A DNA stretch of 52,081 nt from contig PLDK01000024.1 in assembly GCA_003135135.1 (NCBI GenBank), positions 1 to 52,081 of the forward strand. Direction: 5' to 3'. The notes below the pieces were generated by a model, which worked only from the letters and a program-made list of their open reading frames with translations, was not told the DNA's origin and searched no databases. Positions 1 through 9,600 of this stretch are shown one piece after another. Made by a program: the position numbers and the translations under genes. Source of the stretch: Deltaproteobacteria bacterium. Lineage in GTDB: Bacteria; Desulfobacterota; Binatia; Binatales; Binataceae. How positions within the stretch are numbered: position 1 is the first letter of the stretch; each line of letters opens with the position of its first letter.

Positions 1-49
1 AGTCAACTAGGTTATTGCCCAAATTAGGGCACTACCCGGGCGCGACGCG

Positions 50-78
50 TTGTTGCTACGCGGGCTGGAAAATGTAAC
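50..78 (+). promoter_or_regulatory. possible promoter of tRNA-Asp
   Basis: TTGTTG (50-55) and TGTAAC (73-78) are separated by 17 bp and lie 16 bp before the tRNA start. The -35 match is weak and the -10 match is 4 of 6, so this is only a candidate sigma-70 promoter. Confidence 0.3.
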
Positions 79-94
79 AAAGGATGGTTCGGGC

Positions 95-172
95 GGGGTC
101 GTAGTTCAGCCCGGTTAGAACGCCGGCCTGTCACGTCGGAAGTCGTGGGTTCAAATCCCATCGGCCCCGCCA
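95..172 (+). tRNA. tRNA-Asp(GTC)
   Basis: A complete cloverleaf can be folded. The acceptor GGGGTCG (95-101) pairs with CGGCCCC, followed by discriminator G and an encoded CCA (170-172). The D arm begins TAGTTCAG, the anticodon loop CTGTCAC gives anticodon GTC, and the T arm contains GTTCAAATC. G at the discriminator position fits aspartate tRNAs. It ends about 40 bp before the L13 gene. Confidence 0.95.
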
Positions 173-211
173 AAATTAACGTCTATTTCACTTTTGCACT
201 GGTGTACGAAC

Positions 212-658
212 TTGAAGCTGACTGAACAAACCCGAAGCATCTCGCGCGAGAATGGGCTGCGCGACCGCAACTGGGTGGTGATCGATGCAAGCGAGCGAGC
301 GCTGGGACGAGTGGCGTCGCGCGCGGCAAGCCTGCTGACCGGCAAGACCCGGCCCGATTACACTCCCAACCAGGATACCGGCGATTTCGTCGTTATCATC
401 AACGCCGCCAAGGTTCGCCTGACGGGATCGAAATCGCTGAGCAAGCTGTACCATCGCCATACGGGATGGCCGGGCGGAATCCGCACGACGGCGGCGGGCA
501 AGATGCTCGAAGCCAAGCCCGAGCGGCTGCTCGAGATTGCGGTGAAGGGGATGCTGCCGAAGAATCGACTCGGCCATCAGATTTTCAATAAGCTCAAGGT
601 TTATCGCGGCGCCGAGCATCCGCACGCTGCGCAGAAGCCCAAAAGCATAAGCGTCTAA
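212..658 (+). CDS. rplM: 50S ribosomal protein L13
   Basis: L13 is an early-assembling large-subunit protein that binds 23S rRNA. The protein has the family blocks in order: [45 protein letters not shown] and, near the end, [23 protein letters not shown] start at 212 gives 148 residues, close to the usual 142-150, with a weak GGTG seven bases upstream. An upstream in-frame TTG at 194 would add six residues of no family likeness. It is followed after 17 bp by rpsI, the standard L13-S9 operon pair. Family assignment is certain; only the start is unsure. Confidence 0.95.
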   Translation: MKLTEQTRSISRENGLRDRNWVVIDASERALGRVASRAASLLTGKTRPDYTPNQDTGDFVVIINAAKVRLTGSKSLSKLYHRHTGWPGGIRTTAAGKMLEAKPERLLEIAVKGMLPKNRLGHQIFNKLKVYRGAEHPHAAQKPKSISV

Positions 659-675
659 CAAGGCAGAGTCGTCAC

Positions 676-1074
676 ATGGCAGAAAAGAAAAACATCATCT
701 GGACTACGGGGCGGCGCAAGACCGCGGTGGCGCGCGTCAGAATGCTGCCCGGCAGCGGCACGATCACGATTAACGAGCGCACGCTCGAGGACTACTTCCC
801 GCGTCCGACGTCGCGAATGCGGATTCTGGAGCCGTTCGAGGCCACCGAGACCGTGGGGCAGTACGATGTGCTGGTGAACGTCGAGGGCGGCGGAATCGCG
901 GCGCAGGCCGACGCGGTCCGTCACGGGATTTCGCGCGCGCTGGTCAGCGCAACCGAGACGCTGCGGCCGACGCTGCGCAAGGGCGGGATGCTGACGCGCG
1001 ATCCACGCGAGGTCGAGCGCAAGAAGTACGGGCGTCACAAGGCGCGCAAGCGGCCGCAATACTCCAAACGTTAG
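676..1074 (+). CDS. rpsI: 30S ribosomal protein S9
   Basis: S9 is a small-subunit head protein whose basic tail reaches the P-site tRNA. The 132-residue product begins with the family block [14 protein letters not shown] (about residues 10-23) and ends in the conserved basic tail [14 protein letters not shown]. Length matches the family. ATG at 676 is the first plausible start after the L13 stop, and the two genes form one operon. A hairpin terminator follows at 1130. Confidence 0.96.
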   Translation: MAEKKNIIWTTGRRKTAVARVRMLPGSGTITINERTLEDYFPRPTSRMRILEPFEATETVGQYDVLVNVEGGGIAAQADAVRHGISRALVSATETLRPTLRKGGMLTRDPREVERKKYGRHKARKRPQYSKR

Positions 1075-1129
1075 GGACCGTCGAGCCGAATCCGCGGGTG
1101 GCCGCCCAGGATTCAGCTTGAGATGACCG

Positions 1130-1161
1130 GGGCGTGAGCGATGCTCGCGCCCTATTCATTT
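1130..1161 (+). terminator. rho-independent-like terminator after rplM-rpsI
   Basis: GGGCGTGAGC (1130-1139) pairs with GCTCGCGCCC (1143-1152) around the loop GAT, a 10-bp stem with one G-T pair. It is followed by TATTCATTT, a modest T-rich tail. It sits 56 bp after the S9 stop. Confidence 0.6.
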
Positions 1162-1193
1162 GCGCTGCTGTGAAAATTACTTACGCGGAGCGG

Positions 1194-1223
1194 TTGACTT
1201 AGCACCGCACGGACAAATACAAA
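1194..1223 (+). promoter_or_regulatory. candidate sigma-70 promoter of the FecR-domain gene
   Basis: TTGACT (1194-1199, 5 of 6 to consensus) and TACAAA (1218-1223, 4 of 6) are separated by 18 bp. They lie 32 bp before the ATG at 1255, which also has AAGGAG upstream. Confidence 0.45.
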
Positions 1224-1254
1224 AAGAGCGCTAGCGGTAAAGGAGCGCGATTAG

Positions 1255-2097
1255 ATGCGTCGAAACCGAAATCATTATAGCGCCGTGTTGGGTGCCGAGC
1301 TTTTGCTCATAAGCGCGCTGGTGCTTGTGGTATCCGGACCGGCGCTGGCGCAGACGGCAGCGGGTTCCTTCTTTTCGGTGAGCGGTCAAGTGCAGATTCA
1401 GCGCACCGGGGCGACAATCGGAGCTGCGTCAGGAGTCGGGGTCGATGTGGGCGATCGAATCGTGACCGGCGCCAGCGGGCACGCGGTTATCGTGCTCAAC
1501 GATCAGAGCCGGCTCGAGCTGGGACCCGTCAGCAGCATCACGCTCGATGAGTTCACGATTACCGGCGGAACCACTTCGACGCGCGTGGGTTTAGTTTCGG
1601 GAGTCCTGCGGTCGCTGGTAAACGCCTCATCGGGCGGCGCACCGGCAAATTACCAGGTGCATACTCCCAACGCGGTCGCGGCAGTGCGAGGCACGAGGTT
1701 CGATACCGCATACACCGAAAATGCAATCAGGCCCGGCTATAAGGGATGCGATCGATATACTGACGTCTCCGTCTATCAAGGGACCGTGAACCTGGCGTCC
1801 TTGGCGGCTCCCAACGCGGGCCATGATATCGGCGCGGGCTACGAGGCGACAGTGCCGTGCAACCAATCTCCGACGACTGCCGGACCACTTTCGATGACCG
1901 GGGCAGTGTCGCTCGACAGCGCAAGCGCGGGCGGCGGGGTCCTCGGGTTTACGGGAACGTCACCGGGATCCAGCGGTGCACCGGCGCCGGCATGTCCGCC
2001 GATGGCGCCGTGGTCACATTCGCCGCCACCACCGCCACCACCGCCACCACCGCCGCCATACGGGGGCATCGTAGGTCCGGGGCTGGGAGCTCGATAG
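1255..2097 (+). CDS. secreted FecR-domain protein with polyproline tail
   Basis: The 280-residue product starts with a signal peptide (hydrophobic core about 11-28, likely cleavage after ALA at 32). A FecR-type domain follows (about 38-200), seen in VDVGDRIVTGASGHAVIVL and TPNAVAAVRGTRFDTAY. FecR domains are periplasmic ligand- or peptide-sensing modules. Residues 257-268 are twelve consecutive prolines, encoded by a CCG/CCA repeat. A strong AAGGAG precedes the ATG. It is the first of a likely three-gene set with the putative outer-membrane protein (15 bp downstream) and the CHASE2 cyclase. No anti-sigma membrane region or sigma factor gene is seen nearby, so a FecR/FecI iron role is unlikely. 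Confidence 0.82.
   Translation: MRRNRNHYSAVLGAELLLISALVLVVSGPALAQTAAGSFFSVSGQVQIQRTGATIGAASGVGVDVGDRIVTGASGHAVIVLNDQSRLELGPVSSITLDEFTITGGTTSTRVGLVSGVLRSLVNASSGGAPANYQVHTPNAVAAVRGTRFDTAYTENAIRPGYKGCDRYTDVSVYQGTVNLASLAAPNAGHDIGAGYEATVPCNQSPTTAGPLSMTGAVSLDSASAGGGVLGFTGTSPGSSGAPAPACPPMAPWSHSPPPPPPPPPPPPYGGIVGPGLGAR
2023..2058 (+). repeat. polyproline-coding CCG/CCA microsatellite
   Basis: Twelve consecutive proline codons in a CCG CCA CCA pattern near the end of the FecR-domain gene. Gain or loss of whole codons would change tail length without shifting the frame. Confidence 0.8.
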
Positions 2098-2112
2098 AGG
2101 AGGAGGTCAGAC

Positions 2113-2883
2113 GTGGCGAAGAAGCGAATTTCCCGCGTTAGCATAATGGCCGTGTTCGTAGTGGTGTTGAGCGCGCTCACGATCGCGCCGGCAGCACATG
2201 CGCAATGGTTTGACGACACGTATCCGGGGTTCTTCTCCCTGCAGACGCCCGGACTCGTCCAGGCGACCGCCTTTGGCGGCGGCTACGTCAGCGACAAATA
2301 TGCCGTCCTTCAGGAGGGCACGCAGGTCGAGCAAAGCGTCACACCGTACATCGGGGTCTTCGGCCGCGCGACCGGCTACCAGCTGTGGATCGGCGGCGGC
2401 TTCGAGAGCCCCCTTGCGCCGTCCAGCGGCAGTTATCCGCGCCTCAACTTCGGACGCTTTCAGGGCGGCCTCGATTTCACGCTGCTCCCCGGTACGCATC
2501 TTTATGTCTCGGGCGGCCACGACGTGGCGGATAGTGATGCCTTCGTGGTCGAGGGCGATTTCTCCAGCTGGATATGTCTGCACAGTCAGCATCCGCTCAA
2601 CGCATCTTTCAGCTCGATGCATGATTTCCAGAATGGCGTGACCAGCACCGAATTCGATCTGCAGGCAATCCTGCTCTCGACCGAAAAGTACATGGTCCTG
2701 GGCGGCGTCGGCGGCGCGATGTACAACGGCGGCTTCCTGGCCGCCTCGCAGGGCCAGGGTGGACCGGATGTCGGCTTCTATTACCGGCCGTGGAAGTTTG
2801 GCGTGAGCGCGCAGGTCGGCTATGGCAACGCTCATCAATACGGCCAGATCAGCATGTACAAGCAGCTCAGCTGGTTAGAGTAG
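2113..2883 (+). CDS. exported, possibly outer-membrane beta-barrel protein
   Basis: GTG at 2113 is preceded by GAGGAGGAGG, a strong ribosome site. Residues 1-30 form a signal peptide ending AHA. The mature part has many alternating aromatic and glycine stretches (GGGYVSDKY, GYQLWIGGGF, GTHLYVSGGHDV, GFYYRPWKFGVSAQVGYG) and an aromatic-rich C-terminus (KQLSWLE). That suggests beta strands and perhaps an outer-membrane barrel, but no family is recognised. It lies 15 bp after the FecR-domain gene and 108 bp before the CHASE2 cyclase, so a shared sensory role is inferred from context only. Confidence 0.6.
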   Translation: MAKKRISRVSIMAVFVVVLSALTIAPAAHAQWFDDTYPGFFSLQTPGLVQATAFGGGYVSDKYAVLQEGTQVEQSVTPYIGVFGRATGYQLWIGGGFESPLAPSSGSYPRLNFGRFQGGLDFTLLPGTHLYVSGGHDVADSDAFVVEGDFSSWICLHSQHPLNASFSSMHDFQNGVTSTEFDLQAILLSTEKYMVLGGVGGAMYNGGFLAASQGQGGPDVGFYYRPWKFGVSAQVGYGNAHQYGQISMYKQLSWLE

Positions 2884-2991
2884 GCGCGACCTTTCACGCG
2901 GATGCGCAACCCGCGCGTGGCGGGTGTTCGGGGCGTCGGCCAGCGCGGTTAGCAGCGCCCGCGCCGTCGAGTTAAGCTCGAATCGGTAACG

Positions 2992-5217
2992 ATGGCGAGC
3001 GCAAAACCGTCACACACGGCTCTCAGATTCTCGTGGCGCACTTTCCTGTTCGGGATCGTGCTGCTGGGGTTGATGTTCGCCTCCCACTACCGCTTCCACG
3101 GTGCATTCGAGCGGATGGATCTGATCGCGTACGACCTTCGAATCAATACCATCGCTCCGCATCCGTCCTCGGGCTTGGTCGCGATCGCCGCGATCGATGA
3201 CCGGAGTATCGCGCAGCTTGGGCAATGGCCGTGGCCGCGGTTCGTGCTCGCCCGGCTGGCCGATGCGCTCAAGGACTACAAGGTCAGCGTCATAGGATTC
3301 GATGCGATCTTCAGCGAACCCGACAAGAGCGATGTAACGCGCGGCGAAATAGGCGAAAAGCTCGCCGGACTCGGCCTCAAGCACGATGCGATCGGCGAGG
3401 TCCTGGGTCCCGGCAATGACCAGGCATTTGCCACCGCGATGAAATCGCACGGCCTGACCGTGGTTGGCTACGCGTTCGAGGGCCACCATACCGAGGGTCA
3501 TTCGGGAAGCGTTAAAATGGCTGGGTTCCTCGACAAGATTCGACCGCCCGGGCCGCTCGGTTACGGAATCGTGCGGCAGGCTCCGGGCAAATCGCCGCAG
3601 CTGATCGAGGCTTATGCGTATTCACCGCCAATTCCGTTGCTTAACGATGCCGCCCACTCGATCGGATACTTCGACGTTGACGCGGACGCCGACGGTGAAA
3701 TCCGCGCCGAGATGACGGTAATCCAATTTGACGGCCGCTACTGTGCGCCGCTATTTATCGCCGTCGCCGACGCGTATGCGGGCGGCGCGTCAATGGTATT
3801 GGGACTCGATCCCAACGGCGTGTCGGGAGTTTCGGTGGCCGGTGTGCAGATACCGGTCGATGACACCGGCCGGATGCTGGTGAATTTCCGGCGCGGCGCC
3901 AATCCATTTCCGCACTACTCCATCTCGGACATCATCAATCGCAGGATTGCGCCTGACAAACTGGCGGGAAAGATTGTCCTGGTTGGCGCAACCGCTCACG
4001 GACTGGGCGATCGCGGTGTAACTCCTGTCGATGGCGACATGGCACGCGTCGAGATTCACGCCAACGCGATCGACAACATGATTCAGGGCGACTTCATTCG
4101 CCGCCCGATCGAGGCTCAGGAAATAGCTATTGTCGCCACGCTTCTGATCGGTATTCTGATGTCGCTCGGCGTCGCGTGGCTATCCGCGCTGTCGTCGGCG
4201 GCGTTGGGCGTGATTCTGCTGGTCGGCTACTATGTTTACGCTCAGACGCGGCTGCTTCACGACGGCCTGGTGATCGGGGTCGTTTTCCCCCTGCTCACCG
4301 CGATTCTCATGTACATGGTTCTGGCCGGCTATCGGTACATCACCGAAGGACGCGAAAAGCGCCACTTGCGCGTCGCCTTCGAGCATTACTTGAACCCAGA
4401 CGTGATCACTTCGGTGCTGGATTCGCCCCAGGGTTTGAAACTCGGCGGCGAGCGGCGTCATCTTGCGATTCTCTTCGCCGATATCGTCAGCTTCACCAAA
4501 CGCGCCGAGCGCACCGAGCCCGAAGATCTGGTCGCGCTGCTGAACACCTACATGACCTCGATGATCGACGTAATCTTCAAGACCGGCGGAGTCGTGGACA
4601 AGTTGATGGGCGACGGAATCATGGCGTTCTGGGGCGCGCCCAACGATCTCGAGAATCCTTCGCGCTCGGCGATCGATTGCGCGCTCAAGATGCTCGAGAA
4701 TCTCCGCGGGCTCCAGAAAAACGATCCGCGCTTCGTTGACCTCGACATCGGCATCGGCATTTCGACCGGCGACGTCGTGGTCGGCAACATTGGCGGCGAA
4801 AACCGCTTCGACTACTCCGTCATCGGCGACACGGTCAACTTTGCCTCGCGGCTGGAGGGACTGACCCGTCATTTCAAGGTGCATCTGCTGGTCAGCCGCG
4901 TGACCTACGCCGAAGCCGGCGCCGGTTTCATCGGGCGCGAACTCGGACTGGTGAAGGTCAAGGGGAAAGAGCTGCTGGTGCCGATCGTCGACGTAGCCGG
5001 GCGTGACAACGACAGCGTCGATCCTTCGTTCTATCGCCACTTCGGCGACGCGCTGGCCATGATTCGCGCGGGCGACGTATTGTCCGCGCGGGCGGAACTC
5101 GAGCGGCTTGGCGAGGCGCGCCCGGATGACACTCCGGTGCGGATTTACCTGGACAAACTCGCGGCCGACCCCGAACATCCGCCCGCCGACATGGTCTTCG
5201 AGTTCGAGACCAAGTAA
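2992..5217 (+). CDS. CHASE2-domain adenylate/guanylate cyclase
   Basis: A 741-residue class III nucleotide cyclase that should make cAMP (or cGMP) in the cytoplasm in response to an extracytoplasmic signal. One N-terminal membrane segment (about 15-32) leads into a periplasmic CHASE2 domain (about 38-340, with VAIAAIDDRSIAQLGQWPWPR). A group of membrane segments follows (about 360-435), then the cyclase domain (about 480-670). The metal-binding aspartates are visible in LFADIVSFTKR (about 496) and KLMGDGIMAFWG (about 539), and the nucleotide-binding segment is FDYSVIGDTVNFASRLEG. The catalytic set looks complete. FecR plus CHASE2-cyclase pairings are a known arrangement. The start has no clear ribosome site. 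Confidence 0.9.
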   Translation: MASAKPSHTALRFSWRTFLFGIVLLGLMFASHYRFHGAFERMDLIAYDLRINTIAPHPSSGLVAIAAIDDRSIAQLGQWPWPRFVLARLADALKDYKVSVIGFDAIFSEPDKSDVTRGEIGEKLAGLGLKHDAIGEVLGPGNDQAFATAMKSHGLTVVGYAFEGHHTEGHSGSVKMAGFLDKIRPPGPLGYGIVRQAPGKSPQLIEAYAYSPPIPLLNDAAHSIGYFDVDADADGEIRAEMTVIQFDGRYCAPLFIAVADAYAGGASMVLGLDPNGVSGVSVAGVQIPVDDTGRMLVNFRRGANPFPHYSISDIINRRIAPDKLAGKIVLVGATAHGLGDRGVTPVDGDMARVEIHANAIDNMIQGDFIRRPIEAQEIAIVATLLIGILMSLGVAWLSALSSAALGVILLVGYYVYAQTRLLHDGLVIGVVFPLLTAILMYMVLAGYRYITEGREKRHLRVAFEHYLNPDVITSVLDSPQGLKLGGERRHLAILFADIVSFTKRAERTEPEDLVALLNTYMTSMIDVIFKTGGVVDKLMGDGIMAFWGAPNDLENPSRSAIDCALKMLENLRGLQKNDPRFVDLDIGIGISTGDVVVGNIGGENRFDYSVIGDTVNFASRLEGLTRHFKVHLLVSRVTYAEAGAGFIGRELGLVKVKGKELLVPIVDVAGRDNDSVDPSFYRHFGDALAMIRAGDVLSARAELERLGEARPDDTPVRIYLDKLAADPEHPPADMVFEFETK

Positions 5218-5292
5218 CTGGCTCGGCGTGCGCAATCATGCTAGGTGAGTGGCTTCGACGGCAATTCGCAAAGGAGCATTGAGATTCGCCAA

Positions 5293-6348
5293 GTGGTTAC
5301 GCACGACAAGGTCAAGGTGGCCGTGGTCGGCGCCTCGGGATACTCGGGTATCGAGGCGGTCCGCATCCTCGCCAGCCATCCGTTCGTCGAGCTGAGCGTG
5401 CTCACTTCCGAGCACTACGCCGGGCGCGAGGTCGCCGACGTTTACCGGCACTTGGCCGGCGTCGACTTGCCGCCGTTTGAGGAATTGCGCGCCGACCTGG
5501 TCCAGGACCGCGCCGAGGTCGTGCTCTCGTGCCTGCCCGAGACGGTTGGCACCGCGCATACCGCTGAACTAATCAAGGCCGGCCTCAAGGTAGTGGACCT
5601 GTCGGCGGATTTCCGGCTCAAGGATGCGGCACAGTTCCGCGCCACTTACGGCATCGAACATCCCGCGCCGCAACTCCTCGCGGAGGCGGTTTACGGGCTA
5701 AGCGAATTCCATCGACATGAGCTTCGCGAGGCGCGCCTGGTTGCGACGCCCGGATGCTTTCCGACCGGCGCGCTGCTCGCGCTGCTGCCGCTTATCAGGC
5801 GCGACTTGATCGAGCCGTCGTCGATAATCATCGACGCGAAGTCGGGCACCACCGGCGCGCGCCGGGCTGCGTCCATCGAGCAGCTGTTCTCCGAAGTCAA
5901 CGAGAATTTTCGCGCCTACAAGGTCGGCAACCATCGCCACGTCCCCGAGATGGAGCAGGAAATCTCCGCCGCGCTCGGCCGCGACATCGCGCTGCTGTTC
6001 GTGCCGCATCTGCTGCCGATCACCCGTGGTCTGCTCAGCTCGATCTTTATGCGCCCGCGCTCCGGCACGACCGAGAGCGACGTTCACGCCGCCTTTGAGG
6101 CCAGCTTTGCCAAGTCGCGGTTCGTGCGAATCCTCAAACCGGGAGAACTTCCCGAACTGCGCAACGTGCGCGCCACCAATTTCTGCGAGTTGGCGTTCAT
6201 CCTCGATCGACGCAGCGAAACCCTGCTCGTGATAACCGCGATCGACAACCTCGGCAAAGGCGCCTCGGGTCAGGCGATCCAGAACATGAACCTGATGCTC
6301 GGCTACGACGAGGCTGCCGGCCTGCTCGGCGCCGCCCCAGTGCCATAA
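5293..6348 (+). CDS. argC: N-acetyl-gamma-glutamyl-phosphate reductase
   Basis: This enzyme reduces N-acetylglutamyl phosphate to the semialdehyde with NADPH, the third step of arginine synthesis. The N-terminal Rossmann motif VAVVGASGYSGIEAVR is at about 10-25. The catalytic cysteine is C155 in ATPGCFPTGALL, followed by KSGTTGARRA, HRHVPEMEQE and the C-terminal GKGASGQAIQNMNLMLG. GTG at 5293 gives 351 residues, matching the family. A GTG at 5245 would add 16 residues; AAGGAG at 5271-5276 is 16 bases from 5293, so the start is not settled. No other arginine gene is adjacent. Confidence 0.95.
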   Translation: MVTHDKVKVAVVGASGYSGIEAVRILASHPFVELSVLTSEHYAGREVADVYRHLAGVDLPPFEELRADLVQDRAEVVLSCLPETVGTAHTAELIKAGLKVVDLSADFRLKDAAQFRATYGIEHPAPQLLAEAVYGLSEFHRHELREARLVATPGCFPTGALLALLPLIRRDLIEPSSIIIDAKSGTTGARRAASIEQLFSEVNENFRAYKVGNHRHVPEMEQEISAALGRDIALLFVPHLLPITRGLLSSIFMRPRSGTTESDVHAAFEASFAKSRFVRILKPGELPELRNVRATNFCELAFILDRRSETLLVITAIDNLGKGASGQAIQNMNLMLGYDEAAGLLGAAPVP

Positions 6349-6610
6349 ACTCGGCAGTCCTAATCGCCTCGCCCTACCAGGAGGTGTCACAGACACGCGG
6401 CCGACGCGAGACCTTGAGCATCGGCTGAGGGTCCGACGCCTAATTCCGACCCCTCTCGCCACTGACTATACGAATTATTCCGTTCATTCCCTGCAAACTT
6501 GCCTTGCTTGACGCCGTCCCATATTTTGAAAACCGCACTCCCTGATTATGTGTTATCATTGCCGTTTGCCACGACCGCGAACTTAACTACGGTCTTCGGC
6601 ACACCTTATT

Positions 6611-9600
6611 ATGTGGATCGTCCGCCTCGCGCTTCGCCGGCCGCTTTCCGTCGCCGTGATGGCGCTGCTGATGCTCGTGCTGGGCGTGCTCAGCTTCGGC
6701 CTCATGAACGTGGACATCTTCCCGTCGATCGATCTGCCGGTCGTCATGGTGGTCTGGAATTACCCGGGCCTGTCAGCTTTCGACGTCGAGCGCCGCATGG
6801 TCTTGATCTCCGAGCGCGCTTACTCGACCACCGTCAACGGCATCGAGCACATCGAATCCGAATCGATCAACGGCATCGGGCTGCTCAAGGTTTATTTCCA
6901 GCCCGGCGCTGACGTCGCCGGCGCGATCGCGCAGATAAACGCGGTGTCCGAAACCATCCTGAGCAACCTGCCGCGCGGTATCCAGCCCCCGCAGATCATT
7001 TCGTACAACGCCAGCAACGTCCCCGTCGCGCAACTCAACGTTTACAGCGACGTTCTTTCGACCAACAAGCTCTTCGACTACGGCCTCAACTTCATCCGCA
7101 TCCAACTTTTCACGATTCCCGGCTTTTCCTCGCCCGCTCCGCTGGGGGGCGTCAGCCGTGCGGTGATGGTCAACCTTGATCCCACCGCGCTCTATGCCAA
7201 TGGGCTCTCCGCCTACGACGTTGGCAACGCACTGGCCGCGACCAACGTCGTCATCCCGTCGGGCACCGCCAAGATGGGAAATTACGAATACAACGTTGAC
7301 TTGAACATGTCGGTGCCGAAAGTCTCCGACTTCAACAAGCTCCCGATCAAATATCTCAACGGAGCACCCGTTTTCCTTGCTGATGTTGGTCCCGTCACCG
7401 ACACCCATCAGCCCCAAACCAACGTTGTGCGCTTCAACGGACAGCAGGCCACCTACCTGCTCGTCGTCAAGCACGCCGATGCTTCCACGCTGACGGTCGT
7501 CGATGCGGTCAAAGCCAAGCTGCCCGAGATCCGCGCCACCGCGCCCAAGGGTTTGAACGTGATGCTCACGTTCGATCAGTCGCAATTCGTTCGCGCCGCG
7601 CTGCAAGAAGTCGTGCAGGAGGCCCTCACCGCCGCGCTGCTGGTCGCGATCATGGTGCTGTTTTTCCTGGGCTCGCCGCGCAGCATGATCATCGTCATCA
7701 CCTCGATTCCGCTCTCGATTCTGACCGCCATCGTCGGTCTCAAGCTCACCGGGCAAACGATCAACACGATGACGCTGGGCGGGATCGCGCTGGCGGTCGG
7801 AATGCTGGTGGATGACGCGACGGTCGAAGTCGAAAACATCCATCGCAACCAGGCGCTGCACAAACCGCTGCTGGTCGCGATTCTCGACGGCGCATCGCAG
7901 ATCGCAGGGCCGACCTTTGTCGGCACGCTTGCCATCTGCATCGTCTTTTTTCCGGTAGTGCTGCTGACTGGAGTCGCGAAATTCCTGTTCACCCCGCTTG
8001 CGCTGGCGGTCGTTTTCGCGATGCTCACGTCGTATCTGCTCTCGCGCACGCTGGTTCCCACCATGGCGCGTCTTCTGCTCCCGGAGGATCACGAGGAAAA
8101 CCTTGGCACCGGCCGATGGGGCCGCATCGTGCGCGCCTTCGACGCCCGCTTCGAGCGGGTCAAGGAGTCGTATCGCTTCGCACTCGCCAAGTTCATCGCG
8201 CGCCGAAATTTCTCGCTGATCTTCGTCGCCATCATCATTCTGTCTTCGTTGGCAATGCTGTTAGTAGTCGGCGAGGATTTTTTTCCCAGCATCGACGCCG
8301 GCATGATGAGCTTGCACGTGCGGATGCCGACCGGAACCCGCATCGAGCATACCGAGTTCATGGTTGACAAGATCGAACGCTCGATTCGTAGCGTGGTGCC
8401 CGCCGATGAGCTGCAAGGCATCAGTGACAACATCGGTCTGCCGCTGTCCTACGACTTGGCGTTCTATCAAACCGACACGATCGGGCCGCAGGATTGCGAC
8501 GTCCTGATCCAGTTGAAGCCCGATCATAAGCCGACCGCCCTCTACCAGAATAAAATTCGCGGCCTGCTCTCGCGCCAGTATCCGAACGTCACCGCGTACT
8601 TTCAGGCCGCCGACATCGTCAGCCAGGTGCTCAATTTCGGCCTGCCCGCGGCTATCGACGCGCAAATTAATGGCAACGATCTGCAATCCGACTACGACAT
8701 CGCGCTGCGCCTGAAGGACAAGATGAGCCTCATTCCCGGCGTCAGCGATCTCAGGATAGCTGAGCCGCAGGACTATCCGACCTTCATGGTCAACGTCGAT
8801 CGCGACAAGGCTCTGCAACTCGGCATCACGCAGCAGGAGGTCGCCTCGAGCATGCTCTCCACGCTCTCCGGCGCCACGCTGTTGCAACCCAATTTCTGGC
8901 TCGATCCGAAATCCGGCGTCAACTACACCGTCGTCGCGCAGTCGCCACAGCATTTGATCGACTCGGTTGCCACGCTGTCAAACATTCCGCTGAGCACGCC
9001 CCCTTCATCCACCGGGACGCAGGGCCAGGCCCAGTTGCTCGGTAACCTCGGCACTATCAGCCACCAATGGGATCCCGCCGTCGTCGCGCATTACACTGTG
9101 CAGCGCGTCATCGACGTCGACGCCGCCGCCAGCGGCCGCGACCTCGGCAGCGTAACTTCCGCCGTACAGCGCGAGATTGATAGCCTCGGCAAGCTGCCCG
9201 CCGGCACTCACGTCGTCATCCGCGGCCAGAGCCAGGCGATGCGCGATTCGTTCCGCACCCTTGGCGAGGGCCTGGTTCTCGCCATCGTCCTCGTCTACCT
9301 GCTGATGGTCGCGAACTTTCAATCGTGGCTCGAGCCTTTCGTCATCATGATGGCGGTGCCGGGCGCGCTCGCCGGCGTGCTCTGGATGCTCGCGATAACA
9401 GGCACGACCATCAACGTCGAATCTCTTATGGGCGCGATCATGGCGGTCGGCGTCGGCGTCGCCAACGGCAACCTGCTGATCACCTTCGCCAACGAGCTGC
9501 GCGAAGAAGGCTATAGTCCGCTCGCCGCGGCCATCGAGGCCGGTCGCATCCGCTTCCGCCCGATCATCATGACCGCGCTCGCGATGATTCTCGGGATGCT

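Noticed and set aside
2023-2058. Phase-variable switch in the polyproline repeat
   Set aside because: The repeat unit is a multiple of three bases, so slippage of whole units would not turn the gene off; only length variation is plausible.
6773-8092. Long open frame antisense to the first RND permease (439 codons)
   Set aside because: It lies wholly opposite a well-conserved gene; long antisense frames are common at this GC content, and the product is a charged repeat-like sequence of no family.
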